A DNA stretch of 64,000 bases, taken from Deroplatys truncata. Its lineage: Eukaryota > Arthropoda > Insecta > Mantodea > Mantidae. Below the pieces are notes generated by a model. That model worked only from the letters and a program-made list of their open reading frames with translations, did not search any database and was not told where the DNA came from. Shown in pieces: positions 10,682 through 20,900 of the stretch (position 1 is its first letter; each line of letters starts with the position of its first letter). The translations under genes and the position numbers were made by a program. Where the stretch lies: contig CM060990.1 of the NCBI GenBank assembly GCA_030765065.1, forward strand, positions 5,450,001 to 5,514,000, given 5' to 3'.

Positions 10682-11823
10682 TTATATAAGTGCTTGCATC
10701 ACGTGAGAAAGAGGTTTGTAGGTAAATACTTTGTAATGTAGAACCAGGCAGTACAGTGACGTCTGGGCTGGTATATTTGCAGATGCTTGAATCTCGATTC
10801 TGATGTTCACAGCTCCATTTATAACCTCCTCGGGTTGGTGAGAACAGTCTATTACGAATAATGGTGCACGGTGAAGAAAATCCTTTCTCTTCAAGAGAAG
10901 ATAATTATCTCTTTCATAATAGGAACTTTGAAATTTACAGTACATTTCATATAGTGAAGCAAACTTTGAATTTTTAAAGTCCAAGTTCAAATCATGGTAG
11001 GGGTAGCATTCACTGTTGAGGAATAGTCTCAAATTAGTAATGTTGCAGTGATCAAACTCGGAACTGTTCTTGCTATAATCACCCAATCTTGCAGTCTGCG
11101 CGCACACTATGATGAAGCGAGGTTTCTCGAGCTTAGATGTTGTTGCTACATTCCAAGTGAAAGATCTTGTCTGGGGTACAGCAGGCTGGGTATGAAGATC
11201 CATAGATCGAAAGGCAAGGTGTAGAGGTTTATCAGACTTGACAATTTTTAGAATGTGAACTCTTTCAGCATCGGAAAGACGAATTACAGGCATCCTCCAT
11301 TCGATTCTAGTTAACTTTACATTAGCTTCCTCTCCATTCGAACTCAGGACACAGTTTCTAGAATCTTTGGATCTTATGAGAATCAATTCAAACTTGCTGT
11401 TGAGTATAAGCTCCTTGTGGTCATCAGCAAATCCTAGGAGCATCGAGAGAGGGACTACAGCATTGAAAGCTCCATTCGTCGCGTGTGAGTCACATAATTT
11501 CTTATAGTTGTTGTAATTCCAGGATTCCTTATTCTGTCTATAGTTGTAGCATTCATATCCAGACGTATCTCATCAAACATGAATGCTATAGCATTATTAG
11601 CGAGCTTCGCTGTAGTAGGTGCTCCATCTACCTTGGTGAGAGCACCTTCGATGTAGAGATAACTCTTGTTAGGTAGCGTATACAAATCTTCAGCTTGGCA
11701 CGGTATTCTAATTTCATCGTTTACATCCAGAGCGGAGGTGTTGTATGGAGGAAAAATATGCTCCTCCTCCTTGGTGATCTTGTCGTCAAAGGCTGGAACT
11801 TCTGTCTCGTTTAAGATGTCCAT
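10682..11823 (-). pseudogene. double-jelly-roll capsid-type protein, frameshifted
   Basis: This is the putative major capsid protein of P1. The frame starts MDILNETEVP at 11823 and runs to 11455; the remainder is read in another frame from about 11470 down to 10682. The product resembles the roughly 400-residue double jelly-roll-like proteins found next to Polinton genes in many insect genomes: beta-rich, with PLSMLLGFADDH after the break, a central IEWRMPVIRLSDAER region and a conserved C-terminal TSLYCLVLHYKVF segment. The frame change at 11455-11475 may be part of a small internal deletion, because the family normally has a longer linker there (inference from family knowledge). Its ATG overlaps the stop of the upstream small basic gene as TAATG, indicating a compact transcription unit. 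Confidence 0.8.
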
Positions 11824-11966
11824 TATAGCGTCCTGTAACCTAACCCTTCGAGGAACTTGCGGTTAGCACGTGTTAACTCCTCGGAAGCTGGAGAGGTAGT
11901 ATGCTTCGAACGTGGTGTACGTCGTCTATTATAGTATTTGCGATGTCTTTTAAAATGTATTGCCAT
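11823..11966 (-). CDS. small very basic P1 protein (47 aa)
   Basis: ATG at 11966, stop TAA at 11823-11825. The start MAIHFKRHRKYYNRRR is strongly basic, and the tail is SEELTRANRKFLEGLGYRTL. It overlaps the penton-like gene by 17 bp upstream and the capsid ATG by one base downstream. Position inside the virion gene block and basic composition suggest a DNA-condensing core or scaffold peptide, comparable in kind to the small core proteins of adenoviruses. I assign no family. It is intact. Confidence 0.7.
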   Translation of the reverse strand: MAIHFKRHRKYYNRRRTPRSKHTTSPASEELTRANRKFLEGLGYRTL

Positions 11967-12660
11967 TGCGTCTTATGTGCAATCTTGTAGTGATAACTTC
12001 GTTCCTGAAGTTGATCGCCTTTCCGTGTTGATCTACCACTCGAATAGTGATCTGGTCTATATAGTCTGTATCTATGACCGGTAAATATATCGGGTTCGAG
12101 GGTTCTTGAGAGATATGATAGCCTGGTGGAACAGAAGGGAAAAACTCGTAGAGCGAATGTCCGCTTTTACCGTCAATGAAAGAGCCTGTTGCAATACTGC
12201 ACTCCACACGTATGATACTCACTTTAAATATATTCACAAGATCGTCAGATTCAAACGCTTCTCCAGCAGGAATTATTTTAGTGTCTGTGAATCCTAGAAG
12301 CGAACCAATAGATCTAGCCTTAGAAAAGTCTATTGTATAAGGACATTTAATCTAAGCCTTCATTGTATTATTGTTAGGCCTTATAAAGAAGACTTCATCA
12401 TTCAATCCTAGATTATCCTTTAGAAATGCATTGATATCGGCAATCTCGTAAGTTCCATGCGGGATGACAATGGTTTCAGGTTTACCATTATGAATATAAT
12501 GAAATTTATTATTACTTTCATCGACATTTGGTATTGAATAGAATGTTTCAAAATTCAAGAGAGCAATCTCATAATGACCTGGAGGATCTAGCTGTAGAGG
12601 CGGGTTTAAATACGTTGAAATAACAGTGTCTGGCCCGCTCACTGTAACTGTATAACTCAT
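11950..12660 (-). pseudogene. minor capsid (penton-like) protein with one in-frame stop
   Basis: From ATG 12660 (MSYTVTVSGP) the frame is continuous to 11950 except for a single TAG at 12352-12354; codons on both sides are in the same register. The total is 236 codons, the usual size of the Polinton minor capsid (penton-base-like single jelly roll). Recognisable parts are the N-terminal strand region with PPGHYEIALLNFETFYSIPN and the C-terminal VSIIRVECSIATGSF, FFPSVPPGYHI and TTRLHIRR segments. It follows the protease gene by about 20 bp and overlaps the small basic gene. The lesion suggests decay; readthrough cannot be excluded from sequence alone. Confidence 0.82.
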
Positions 12661-12679
12661 CTTGACGATGTAGCAGCTT

Positions 12680-13027
12680 CTAGGATAAAAGAAATTGCAA
12701 GCACAAGTGCCCGCAGATGACTGATTCGAAATTCTGGTATCTCTGTGTATTATAGTAGATTTTAACGCCTTGTAGATATTTCTCAATCTCAGGAGGCGGT
12801 TTCAAATTGCCGAAACTATCAAAGTAGTATGCGACATCACCTTCTTTCCTTATAGCAACCCAGTGTGTTCCTTCATTATCGGAGGTATCGAGATTGGTAA
12901 TAAGTCTCTCTTTGAAGTGTGGTTTTAAAGGAAGTTTGTCAATCATATAAACTCCTCTAAAATAAGGAATTTTTAAACGTTTAGCATAATATTCGATGGC
13001 TACGGTACTTAGGGCTTCCTCCGGTAT
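12680..13027 (-). CDS. adenain-like cysteine protease (virion maturation)
   Basis: The frame with its first ATG at 12946 (MIDKLPLKPH) encodes an Ulp1/adenain-type protease that would process capsid precursors. Counting from that Met, His28 (GTHWVAI), Asp43 (YYFDSFG) and Cys78 (SVICGHLC) form the catalytic triad, and Gln71 sits seven residues before the Cys, as in adenovirus protease. The frame stays open upstream to about 13027 with plausible protein sequence (LKIPYFRGVY) but without any ATG, so the original start has probably been lost, or translation depends on another start. The upstream part overlaps the end of the core protein gene. No stop or frameshift is seen in the body. Confidence 0.8.
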   Translation of the reverse strand: MPEEALSTVAIEYYAKRLKIPYFRGVYMIDKLPLKPHFKERLITNLDTSDNEGTHWVAIRKEGDVAYYFDSFGNLKPPPEIEKYLQGVKIYYNTQRYQNFESVICGHLCLQFLLS

Positions 13028-13712
13028 ATGTACAATCCTCTTCCACCGTTTTTTGCCTTCTTCTTTAAACCCCTGCCTTTAGATCCTCTTTTTTTCAAGG
13101 ACCTTGCTATTTTAGATGCAGCGGCTAAAGACGACATCAGCGGCATTGCAGGTAAGAATCCTCCTTTATTCCTCTTCTTACACCATCTCTTTCGGAGTCC
13201 CTTTCCTCGTGTCTCCATCGCCTTGTTATGCCTCGCAACTTCTGCTAAGTGCCTATCAGCAGCCTTTTTTTTATTGACTGCAGAGGCTATCTGAGCAGCG
13301 CCGCCTGCTGCAGCGCCTAAAGCAGCAATGATGGGTATCAATGGTAAAAACCCTCCTCTCTTCTTCTTCCTCTTTCCGGCTCCCACTGCAACCTTTCCCT
13401 TCATGAATGCAGTTACTAGCCTTGCAGCTAACCTTTCACCAAAAGTTGAATCTGATGACTGCACCCGTTTCCAAGCCTTCTCTGCAAGAATCTTATCCGC
13501 TATTTGTCTTGAAGCGGTGTCCTTATTCTCAGCGTACGCGAGGTCGTGCTGTTGCAAGCTTCGTCTAATTGGTTAATTCCGGGGTCTCCTCTTTTTAGAC
13601 GTTTTTCCAATTTAGTACCAGGCCCACAATATCTATATCCAGGTAAGTGAGCTTCAAAGGGGAGCGAATTAATTATGGAATTAATAATTCCAGAGCCGCG
13701 CTTACACTGCAA
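13009..13712 (-). pseudogene. PLA2-domain / pX-like core protein, frameshifted
   Basis: The N-terminal part (13712 to about 13555) contains YRYCGPGTKLEKRLKRGD, the calcium-loop signature of parvovirus-type phospholipase A2, ending LDEAC. The matching catalytic HDLAY helix lies in the next frame (13557 onward), so about one base has been lost near 13556. The C-terminal part has two similar blocks, each a basic run followed by GGFLPLIPIIAALGAAAGG or GGFLPAMPLMSSLAAASK, resembling membrane-active or core proteins of adenovirus-like particles. Family knowledge: such PLA2 domains help virions escape endosomes. The start is uncertain: no ATG is in frame near 13712. Transcription probably begins at a TATA element at 13768-13779. 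Confidence 0.78.
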
Positions 13713-13857
13713 CGACCTTCATCTCTTAGCTCTCATAATATACTAAGCGAGTAATTGCATGCATTAGCCCTTTTATATCATTGCAATCAATCATTAACTA
13801 CTTTACATCCGGTAATATATAAACATCGCACATACATTTTATAAGTTAGTTGTTAAC
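13713..13857. promoter_or_regulatory. divergent promoter between leftward virion genes and ATPase
   Basis: On the plus strand, TAATATATAAAC at about 13813-13824 precedes the ATPase ATG by some 40 bp. On the minus strand, GATATAAAAGG at about 13768-13779 faces the core-protein gene. The arrangement would drive the leftward cluster (core, protease, penton, basic, capsid) and the rightward cluster (ATPase, fibre, PY-like, integrase) from one spacer. Confidence 0.6.
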
Positions 13858-14574
13858 ATGGAGCTCGTTAAGCAGCACTGCTCCCTACCTATTCAGGTAT
13901 TAGACTTTGAAAGTGACTTTAGAAGTGATCGACATGGCAAGTTATTTCCATCTAATGCCAGAGCTCTTATTTTAGGGAGTTCCAGTGCAGGGAAAACAAA
14001 CGTATTACTCAATGTGCTACTCCATGAGAATGGACTACGTTTTGAAAATTTGTATATTTATTCAAAGTCTCTCTATCAACCAAAGTACCAATACCTAATT
14101 AAAGTGCTCGGAAACATCGAAGGTATAGAAGTGAACACCTTCGACAACGGGGATGATGTTTTGCATCCTTCTGAAGTCAAAGAAAATTCAATCTTTATAT
14201 TTGATGACATCATCACTGAAAAGCAGGAAAAGATAGCATCCTTTTACAGTATGGGCAGACACCGAAATGTCGACTCTGTATATCTAGCACAGTCCTATGC
14301 TAAAGTTCCAAAACATTTAATTCGCGATAATACAAACATGATAATACTCTTCAGACAAGACAATTTAAACTTAAAGCACATTTACGAAGATTATGTAAAT
14401 ACCGACATGACCTACAATGAATTTAAAGATCTTTGTAAGAACGTTTGGGAGAGTGTATCAGAAGGAAGACCCTTTGTTGTGATAGTTCCTGAATTTCACA
14501 AGAATGAGGGACGATATAGGAATGGTTTTGATGTATATATTAAGCTCGACAAAAAAGAAAATGATCATTCGTAG
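13858..14574 (+). CDS. genome-packaging ATPase (FtsK/HerA, A32-like)
   Basis: A complete 238-residue protein. Walker A is GSSSAGKT at residues 40-47 and Walker B is SIFIFDDII at 111-119, followed by an Arg/Gln-containing sensor region (MGRHRNVDSVYLAQSY). This is the ATPase that Polintons and related viruses use to pump DNA into capsids. The start ATG at 13858 directly follows a TATA-bearing spacer, and the next gene starts 6 bp after the stop, so this opens a tightly packed transcription unit. It is one of the intact genes of P1. Confidence 0.92.
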   Translation: MELVKQHCSLPIQVLDFESDFRSDRHGKLFPSNARALILGSSSAGKTNVLLNVLLHENGLRFENLYIYSKSLYQPKYQYLIKVLGNIEGIEVNTFDNGDDVLHPSEVKENSIFIFDDIITEKQEKIASFYSMGRHRNVDSVYLAQSYAKVPKHLIRDNTNMIILFRQDNLNLKHIYEDYVNTDMTYNEFKDLCKNVWESVSEGRPFVVIVPEFHKNEGRYRNGFDVYIKLDKKENDHS

Positions 14575-14580
14575 TTAATC

Positions 14581-15681
14581 ATGAGCATCGATAGGTTCGG
14601 TTCTCAGAGAACTGGTCCAGTTAGAAGAGTGTTTGATCGTTTTATCATAAATAGAGATGCCAAAGGAAACTATCAATTCAAGAATAAGAGATTGTGCAAT
14701 GTTCACGATACTGAAGATAATCATGATGCCTCCAATAAGAATTATGTGGATGCTCTCGAAATTAGGATGCACGATTTCTCTCAGCAAGCTGCTAACAATG
14801 TTGAGGTTATGGCTAAGACCCTAATCGATGAATTGATTTCAAGATATATCCTCAAGAAAGATAAGGAAAATAACATCGTGATCGAAAAAGTTAGATTGAA
14901 GGTATTGCTAGATCCTGTTCACGATAATGATGTTGTGAATAAACAGTTCATCGCTGGATATGTCAATTCACGCACGCAGTCGAGAGATGGTAATGGTATT
15001 ATATTCGACAATAAGAGAATTATTGATATAGCAGATCCTCTCGGAGATGCGGATGCTGTAAATAAAAGATATGCTAGAGCTATGATCATTAGGAAATCGA
15101 ACGAGACGCGACAGCAGTTAAACAGGTACTTGCCAAAGGAAATCGAGATGCAAATAGGTAAGAAGCTGCTAGACATCACAGCAAATCTGAATAAAACTAC
15201 GAGTAAAGTGGATACTCTAACAACCTCTACAAAAGACAGAGTGGATTCTGTAATGGACTCTATTAAACAAGTTACCACAAAGCTTGATAGAGAAAAAACA
15301 AATCTTCAGAATCTTTGCAATCAGAAAATTAGTAATTTAGAAAAGTTAGCGATGAAGCGAGTTTCAGATTTAGAGGCTACAGTCAGGCAGTTAAAGATAG
15401 AGGTTTTGAATACTCTCAAAACTGATTGCTGCAATGATAAACTTCAGAAAGTGGAGGATAATGTAAATATGATGATGGACGCCTACAAAACTAATATGCA
15501 GCAAATGACGAGTCTAGAAGAATCAGCCAGAAGCCAGTACGCTAATACGGCAATCTTTGCTGAAGCGTTCAAGACACAAACACAGGAGCATAAGAAAGAA
15601 ACCGAGCAACTGAGAACTTCGATAGAGATGTTAGCTAAAGCTATCGACACTTTGAGAACTCAAGCTGGACGCAGGCTATAA
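14581..15681 (+). CDS. fibre-like protein: tail-fibre type repeats plus long coiled coil
   Basis: An intact 366-residue protein. Three copies of a repeat are visible in the first half: a Lys/Arg-rich turn, a D/P segment, an acidic Asp-Asp, then a stretch ending xxNKxYV or similar (residues about 33-60, KRLCNVHDTEDNHDASNKNY; 105-130, DPVHDNDVVNKQFI; 140-165, KRIIDIADPLGDADAVNKRY). This pattern resembles the shaft repeats of phage tail fibres. Residues about 175-366 are heptad-rich and should form a long coiled coil. I infer a trimeric attachment spike or a structural rod. No established family name is claimed. It sits between the ATPase and the PY-like gene. Confidence 0.75.
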   Translation: MSIDRFGSQRTGPVRRVFDRFIINRDAKGNYQFKNKRLCNVHDTEDNHDASNKNYVDALEIRMHDFSQQAANNVEVMAKTLIDELISRYILKKDKENNIVIEKVRLKVLLDPVHDNDVVNKQFIAGYVNSRTQSRDGNGIIFDNKRIIDIADPLGDADAVNKRYARAMIIRKSNETRQQLNRYLPKEIEMQIGKKLLDITANLNKTTSKVDTLTTSTKDRVDSVMDSIKQVTTKLDREKTNLQNLCNQKISNLEKLAMKRVSDLEATVRQLKIEVLNTLKTDCCNDKLQKVEDNVNMMMDAYKTNMQQMTSLEESARSQYANTAIFAEAFKTQTQEHKKETEQLRTSIEMLAKAIDTLRTQAGRRL

Positions 15682-15718
15682 ATTGAAGGTAATCGTCTAT
15701 TTTCACATCATTTGTAAG

Positions 15719-16477
15719 ATGGATAGTGAAAGCATAAGACTTAAAGAGTCTGTAGCCGAGCATACCAGGGCTGTAAAAGAAAAACTGAGAGCTCTAAAAG
15801 GTTTCAGGTTTGAGACTCAGCATGTCATGTCCGAAGCTTTGAAGCCTGTAACCGCCCCCCTCAAGGATATTTTGGACACTCAACGAGGGTTGACTGTGAA
15901 GACCGTCAAGAATGAAGATGGTGATTCTACAAGTATTTCTACTTACCTTCAACACGTTCGCTCAAAAGACAAGGATCGTATTGATACACTGTACGGTGTA
16001 AGATATCAGGATGGAAGTTATATGCTTGGAAATAAAGATATTCATTTTGTAAATAATCAAATATTGATAGGTGATGAAACGTATGAGTCTACCGCCGGTT
16101 TGACGGAGCTCATCTTTAAGCGAACGCCTCAGATTTCTGCATACACTAGTGAAGACTTGGAGACGTACGCTAAGATTATGAAAAGTACTTTTCTTCATAG
16201 AAGTGGTTACACCAGACACGGTCGTTTGAAATCTGGTAAATCGTATAAATACAAGAATATAATACGACCCTTGCTCAATACACATTCAGGTCTAGGACTG
16301 GCATGGAAGGAGCATAAGCCTGATAAGGAGGTTGACTACCTTTTCTGGAGAAATCCTAACACATTAGTGAATAGACTGGGGTTACTTATTGCTTCGAGGG
16401 ACGCTGGTAATAATAGTCACACTCAAGAGATTGAGGAAATTATTCGGGAGTTGAAAGCATCTAAAATTATAGCATGA
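15719..16477 (+). CDS. Polinton PY-type protein (DUF8207-like)
   Basis: The best start is ATG 15719 (MDSESIRLKE); the frame is open a little further upstream. The N-terminus is a charged helix. The middle has IDTLYGVRYQDGSYMLGNK and a TYESTAGLTELIFKRTP motif, and the C-terminus has VDYLFWRNPNTLVNRLGLLI followed by an Ile/Glu-rich helix. This matches the conserved protein commonly found just upstream of Polinton integrases in arthropods (the DUF8207-type region). Its biochemical role is unknown. The stop overlaps the integrase ATG as ATGA (16474-16477). The gene is intact. Confidence 0.75.
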   Translation: MDSESIRLKESVAEHTRAVKEKLRALKGFRFETQHVMSEALKPVTAPLKDILDTQRGLTVKTVKNEDGDSTSISTYLQHVRSKDKDRIDTLYGVRYQDGSYMLGNKDIHFVNNQILIGDETYESTAGLTELIFKRTPQISAYTSEDLETYAKIMKSTFLHRSGYTRHGRLKSGKSYKYKNIIRPLLNTHSGLGLAWKEHKPDKEVDYLFWRNPNTLVNRLGLLIASRDAGNNSHTQEIEEIIRELKASKIIA

Positions 16478-17396
16478 CAGCCAAAAAGAATATCGCCAGA
16501 GAGCTTCACGGATCGGCGAGGAGGAACTATTTACGACGCAAAATTATCAGCAAAGGTATGAATGATTTATTACAGATTGATTTGATTGAAATGATACCAT
16601 ATGCAAGAGTGAACAAAAATTTCAAATACATTCTGATTGCAATAAACTTTTACTCTAAAATGGCATATGCAAAACCCTTAAAGAATAAGGGCGGAGTTAA
16701 TGTTGCAAAGGCTATGGAGGATATATTACAAGAAATGGATGTCCCTCCCCGGAATATTCAAAGTGAGAAGGGGAAAGAATTTTATAACAAGTTCTTTAAA
16801 CGATTAATGTTTAAGTAGAATATTAACCACTACAGCACCTATATACCAATGTGAAGGCTGCGGCTGTTGAACGTTTAATTCGAACCTTGAAGAATATGAT
16901 GTACCGAGAGTTTTTAGTCCAAGGCTCATACAAGTGGCCTGATCGTTTACCTAGAATCCTTGTAAAGTACAATGATACTTTTCATTCCACTATCCGCATG
17001 AAGCCTAATGAAGTGAAAAACAACGATCTTCTTCTGACTGTGTATAATTATAATCAAGACCGAAGAGAGAAGAAGGCTTAAAGGAAGTTTAGTGTTGGTG
17101 ATTATGTCAGGATATCTAAACATAAAGAACATTTTGAAAAGTGTTATGAATCTAACTGGAGCGTTGAAAGCTTCAAAGTATTTCGTGTGAATCGTACCAA
17201 GCCTACAACATACATACTAAAGGATAGGAATGGTGAAATCATAAAAGGTGGCTTTTATGGACATGAACTATAAAAGACTAACTATCCTAACACATATTTA
17301 GTAGAAAAGGTTATACGTAAACGTGGAAACAAAGTTCTTGTAAAGTGGTATGGTTTTGCAGATACTCAATGGATTGATATAAAGGATTTGGTGTAA
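16474..17396 (+). pseudogene. retroviral-type integrase with chromodomain, multiply broken
   Basis: This gene would have inserted P1. The rve core starts with the first catalytic Asp in LLQIDLIEM (residue 36). The second catalytic position reads Glu instead of Asp (IQSEKGKEF, residue 98). The third, Glu, is in KAAAVERLIRTLK. The C-terminal part from about 17297 is a chromodomain (YLVEKVIRKRGNKV ... WYGF ... WIDI), which may target chromatin. Lesions: in-frame TAG at 16816, a two-base slip in a TATATA stretch near 16841-16847, TAA at 17079-17081 and TAA near 17270. The protein is therefore dead. AATAAA at 17410-17415 is its likely polyadenylation signal. Confidence 0.88.
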
Positions 17397-17409
17397 TGTA
17401 TGAAGATTT

Positions 17410-17415
17410 AATAAA
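17410..17415 (+). terminator. poly(A) signal after integrase
   Basis: AATAAA lies 14 bp after the integrase stop codon, followed by a T-rich stretch. Confidence 0.6.
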
Positions 17416-17488
17416 GACCAGTTGTTATGATTGTAAAATCATGAGTATTTTTTATTTTAAAAAATCCTTCATATTGTTTCTTTTTTTG

Positions 17489-17866
17489 AGGGAAAATTAT
17501 TACATAAAAACCCTCATACAAAATTTAAATGAATATCATCATTAGAGGGAAAAATTAATATATAAAAACCCTCACATACATTAAATGAATATATACAATA
17601 ACATTATCAGAGGGAAAATTAATATATAAAAACCCTCAAAAACTTTAAATGAATATATACAATATCATTATTAGAGGGAAAAATTAATATATAAAAACCC
17701 TCACATACTTTAAATGAATATATACAATGACATTATCAGAGGGAAAAATTAATATATAAAAACCCTCATACACAATTTAAATGAATATATACAATGACAT
17801 TATCAGTGGGAAAATTAATATATAAAAACCCTCATACACAATTTAAATGAATATTTACAAAATCCA
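17489..17866. repeat. six tandem about 64-bp units with GAGGG/CCCTC hairpin arms
   Basis: Units start near 17489, 17545, 17609, 17674, 17739 and 17806. Each reads GAGGGAAAAATTAATATATA, then AAAACCCTCA, then an AT-rich TTTAAATGAATATATACAAT tail. GAGGG and CCCTC can pair around an AT-rich loop. The array lies exactly between the converging integrase and polymerase genes, so a termination, insulation or replication role is possible but inferred. Confidence 0.88.
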
Positions 17867-17925
17867 GATTGAAAAAGCAAGATATCTTCAAATATTTACA
17901 TTATACATATTTACAAGTTTAGGCA

Positions 17926-20900
17926 CTAGCAATCACCAGGTCTAAGGGAATAATGGCCCCACGCTAGAGTCTTATAGCTTCCTTCCATCAACTTCCTCTT
18001 ATCGTCACCACCCTTCAATGCCAATTTGTTTGTTTCAATGGTTGTAATTTTGTGGTGTTTACTCCGAAATGTTTTTTGTACCGAATAAATTTTTAGGCTA
18101 TGGTCTTTAAAGCATTCAAAATAATGGCCGAAATCGATTTTATCCATACCCGCCCAGGTGATGCCCTTAGCTTTCTTAATTGTCTGCCCTCCGTATCTGT
18201 ATGCGTATAACTTTGCTCTTATACCGACATACTCCTCCATAACCAAGCCGCCCAATTCGTCCTTGAACAACCCAATCTTTTTCCTATTGGCTTGCTTAAT
18301 ACCATATGCGTTATCCTTTTCGAAGTTTGAAGTGTCGAAATATTGAGGGTTCTCCCTGATGAATTCATAGATATCAGAACTCGTTTCAAAAATAAACGAG
18401 TCTGTATCCATGTGATTCAGCAGCAAGTCTTTTAAATTTGGTTTCATGATATTGTAAAAGAAGTCATACATGTAAAATTTTGAAATGTCCAAAATTGCGT
18501 GTCCTATGTAGATTGGTTTATTCATATGCACTTCCTCTCTGCCCAGTTCGATTCCTACAAGATTTTCTTCAAAAATTATGGTGCGTAGGTAAGTGCTGCG
18601 TGCTATCAACTTCTTTGCCTGTTTCCAGGTTCCAACTATTTTGAAATCAACGTATTTTCTCACATTCTCTATAAATTTTCCATATACGGCGTTATTCATC
18701 TTTTTCCACAGGTTTTGCCCGAATTTTGACTTTTCTTGTGCTCTCTTCTCGGTGTTGACGTCGATATATGTCTTCAACCAGTTAGACTGGTCGTAGGACA
18801 CCACTCTGTGAATATGTCTCACAGTTAGACCTTGCTCGATATACTGCTGCATCACCCTGTAGTGCAAGACATATTTGCTTTTCTGTTCTAATGTTGCAAG
18901 CAGTTTTTTGTATTGGCCATTCGGAGGTGTCGCGCTCTGTGGGCAGAAAGGAAGTTCGTTATGGGCGTCGTGGATATGGTCGGGGTATTCGATATCAACC
19001 TCTAGCACATATCCAGTCTCTGAGTCTTCTTTGACTTCTGCGAAGTTTATGCTGTCAATTTCTTCTCTGGTGAGCCATTTCAGATTTTTGTATGGTAGGG
19101 CAGAACTCATAGTAGCTCCATATAAGTTGTTTATGTCCCAATAGGACAGGTGTTTAACAGGAGCATGCTGGTCAAAGTTGGACATGTATCTGTGGTTAGA
19201 TTTGGTATAGCCCTTCACCACTGTGCACAGTCCGACTCTAATTCCCGACTCGAAAAATTCCAGCATGCTCTTGTCGGATATTAAGGAAAGTTTCGCCTTT
19301 GTTATCTTCAACATAGCGTCAAAGGCGAGTCCTGGTAATGTATAAAACCATGCTGGGTCAAGTTTATACATTCCCAGGATGAGATCTCGAAACTTTTCGA
19401 AAATATCCGCCAAGAGCAGTATATCTGTTTTCAGGTATAGATCGCTGTATTCTCCGAGATTCCGGATATTAAAGACCTCCCAGACTTTTACAGCATGCCT
19501 GTATTCCTCTTCGGTAATGTGGTTGTCAGTGAGAGTGCTGTAGAAGGCCTCCTTCGGTGGTAGAGAAGTTTCTTCGAGTATGGCAAGGCTTGAAACATAA
19601 TCATATGGAAATATTCCCTTGCTCTTTGCCAGCTTAAAATGCTCCTCAACAAGATATTCTGCCCTTGTTATTTTAAAGTCACTCTCCTCCAGCATGTCAG
19701 CCAGGCTGGACAGCTTATCGTCAAGAAACTTAAAGCTGTCCAGAAACCTGAATCTGATGTTCCTGTACCGTTTGCTAAACGCTATATACCTTTCACCACT
19801 TTGAGCGATGCACGATATGGGCTTATTATCATATGCCAGGCGTCTTATCAAGAAGTGGCTGTCATAATTAGATAGACAATGAAAAAAGATCGGTATGAAA
19901 TCAGGGACCTTTCTATTCAAATTGCATCTATTATGAGCAGCACCCAGATATTCCCCTGTCACATGATCGTGATCCCTCACGCGCAAATCGCCCACAGTGA
20001 AAGCAGCAAGGCATATATGACACTCAGAGGCATTGTCAAAATTCTGTTGCTCTTCAAGGGTTAAATCCATGGGTTTAGGATTGGATTACACATCAATGAC
20101 GTCATCAGCAATTGATTTCAATTGTTTGATAAAGTCATCGACAGCATTTGGACCTCTAAAGAGAAAGAATTTTGATAATGCCTCGTCATGTCTACATACC
20201 ACCTTCAAGGCAATAGACATTGCTTCATGCTCTTGAACGGTTCGGGTCTAGCTCGAGCTGCTTGAGGCCGCGCAAGAGTGAACCTTCGCCAGAACAGATT
20301 CAATGTCTCCGTATATAACAAATGGTACAGGAACGCTCTTGGAGAATGCTTTAAATTCAAGGTATTCATCCTGTTGAGGGATTTTAAGCAATTGGCATTT
20401 TCCACATTTTAATCGGTGCGTTTCCAGGGCCTTTTCATTGGTGCATCTCTTGAGGCAGGCCTCACATGCCCATATTCTATGCTGGTGTTTCGTTACTTGA
20501 CTCCTTACAAGTCTGGACAAGTCTTTAATTATACAGTAGTGGGACTTTTCCCCGTGCTCAATATATAACAGATTGGTATGATGCTGCTTCTTTTCAGCTG
20601 TTTGGTATAGGGGAATAATGTTCTCATTCTCCTCCTCTATACCAAACACTGAAATGGATACTCCATTGTTCTGCTTTTCAAAGCATTCAAGTTGATGAAA
20701 GGGTTTCGGAAATTCGATACCTTCATAATTGAATGCTTTGAAAAGCAGTTCCTCAGGGTATACTGTTGTTCTATAGCCATTTGCCTTCGCTGGGTATTTA
20801 GAGGCTAGCATACACCATGCAAAGCAGTAATTGTCTTTGTTCTGGATATTTATAATTGCAGTTTTATTCCTGATTTTCAGTGGCAATTCGATGTATGGAC

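Noticed and set aside
12352..12354. Programmed readthrough or altered genetic code to explain TAG/TAA stops in P1
   Set aside because: Frameshifts and a changed catalytic residue occur in the same element, so ordinary decay explains the stops better.
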